Shown here: in pieces, positions 5,943-6,325 of the stretch
Layout: every line of letters starts with the position of its first letter
How positions within the stretch are numbered: the stretch's first letter is position 1
Assembly (NCBI GenBank): GCA_017965125.1
Contig: JAGCQO010000119.1
Coordinates: 1-6,325 of the forward strand
From: Paludibacteraceae bacterium
GTDB taxonomy: Bacteria; Bacteroidota; Bacteroidia; Bacteroidales; Paludibacteraceae
Length of the DNA stretch: 6,325 nt
Direction of reading: 5' to 3'
Position numbers and translations under genes: made by a program
The notes under the pieces: model-generated
Seen by the model: the letters and a program-made list of their open reading frames with translations, nothing else
Told to the model about the DNA's origin: nothing
Database searches by the model: none

Positions 5943-6325
5943 ATGAGTTTAAACATCGCGATATGGGCGTCGGGAAACGGCAGCAACGCCGAGAATATCA
6001 TCAAATACTTCAAAGACAAAACCGACATTGCCAATATACGCGTGATAATGTGCAACAACAAAAACGCCTTCGTGCTGGAGCGCGCAAAGAAACACAATGT
6101 GCCGACCTTTGTGTTCACCTACAAGGAACTGAACGAGACCGACATGGTGGACAAGAAGTTAGAGGAGCTGGACATCGACTTTATCGTGCTTTCGGGCTTT
6201 ATGCTGAAAGTGCCTGACAGCATAATAAGGAAATACACCGACCGAATTGTGAACATACACCCTGCCCTGCTGCCTAAGTTCGGCGGCAAAGGCATGTACG
6301 GCGACCACGTGCACGAGGCGGTGAT
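5943..6325 (+). CDS. purN: Phosphoribosylglycinamide formyltransferase (GAR transformylase), N-terminal part
   Basis: Transfers a formyl group from 10-formyltetrahydrofolate to GAR, the third step of purine synthesis. Starting from ATG 5943, 127 complete codons are present before the window ends, about two thirds of the usual length of about 190-210 aa. The N-terminal IAIWASGNGSNAENI is the nucleotide-substrate loop (usually SGxGSN). VNIHPALLP (103-111) contains the catalytic Asn104 and His106, equivalent to E. coli N106 and H108. The following KFGGKGMYGDHVHEAV is the form I associate with Bacteroidota PurN. The catalytic Asp (E. coli D144) would lie just past the edge. The gene is divergent from acpP. 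No clear promoter or Shine-Dalgarno sequence was identified; the ATG follows a T/A-rich stretch. Confidence 0.95.
   Translation, partial: MSLNIAIWASGNGSNAENIIKYFKDKTDIANIRVIMCNNKNAFVLERAKKHNVPTFVFTYKELNETDMVDKKLEELDIDFIVLSGFMLKVPDSIIRKYTDRIVNIHPALLPKFGGKGMYGDHVHEAV

Noticed and set aside
5924..6118. Minus-strand 64-codon frame opposite purN
   Set aside because: purN on the plus strand has clear motifs across the same bases; the minus-strand product resembles nothing.

Overview
The window comes from a chromosome of the Bacteroidota, most likely the order Bacteroidales. Three independent signs support this. (1) Three promoters on the minus strand fit the phylum-specific -33 TTTG / -7 TAnnTTTG pattern with 19-20 bp spacing. 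(2) No gene has a convincing Shine-Dalgarno sequence at its start; starts are preceded by A/T-rich DNA instead. (3) The order purN / acpP-fabF-rnc, with purN divergent, is one I recall as typical of this group. All genes look like intact housekeeping genes. I see no mobile element, CRISPR array, defence gene or sign of horizontal transfer.

Layout, left to right. Positions 1-24 are the first 24 nt of a 16S rRNA gene that is transcribed leftward and leaves the window. Its leader (about 25-220) and a strong rrn promoter (226-256) follow, then a Rho-independent terminator (408-452) that closes the neighbouring prfB. prfB (475-1585, minus) encodes peptide chain release factor 2. It is split by the classic programmed +1 frameshift, so the true protein is about 369 aa and starts upstream of any single uninterrupted frame. 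Twenty nucleotides upstream of prfB lies a long-chain acyl-CoA ligase (1606-3411, minus) with its own promoter at 3448-3479. Next come rnc (RNase III), fabF (ketoacyl-ACP synthase II) and acpP (acyl carrier protein). All three are on the minus strand and appear to form one operon driven by a promoter at 5834-5864. On the plus strand, the first 127 codons of purN (GAR transformylase) start at 5943 and run off the right edge.

Functionally the window joins fatty-acid synthesis (acpP, fabF) and fatty-acid activation (acyl-CoA ligase) with RNA processing (rnc) and translation (prfB, rRNA), with purine synthesis on the flank. Everything except purN is transcribed leftward, toward and into the rRNA operon.

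The points most worth a second look are: the prfB frameshift signal, which keeps a perfect internal AGGAGG in a lineage that hardly uses such sequences for initiation; an almost identical TTTGC-N3/4-GCAAA dyad overlapping the -7 box and probable start site of both the rrn and acpP promoters; an Asn at the RNase III position that is a catalytic Asp in E. coli; and a pair of mutually exclusive hairpins in the rRNA leader, one resembling a tRNA T-arm. I found no candidate for a wholly new biological system.
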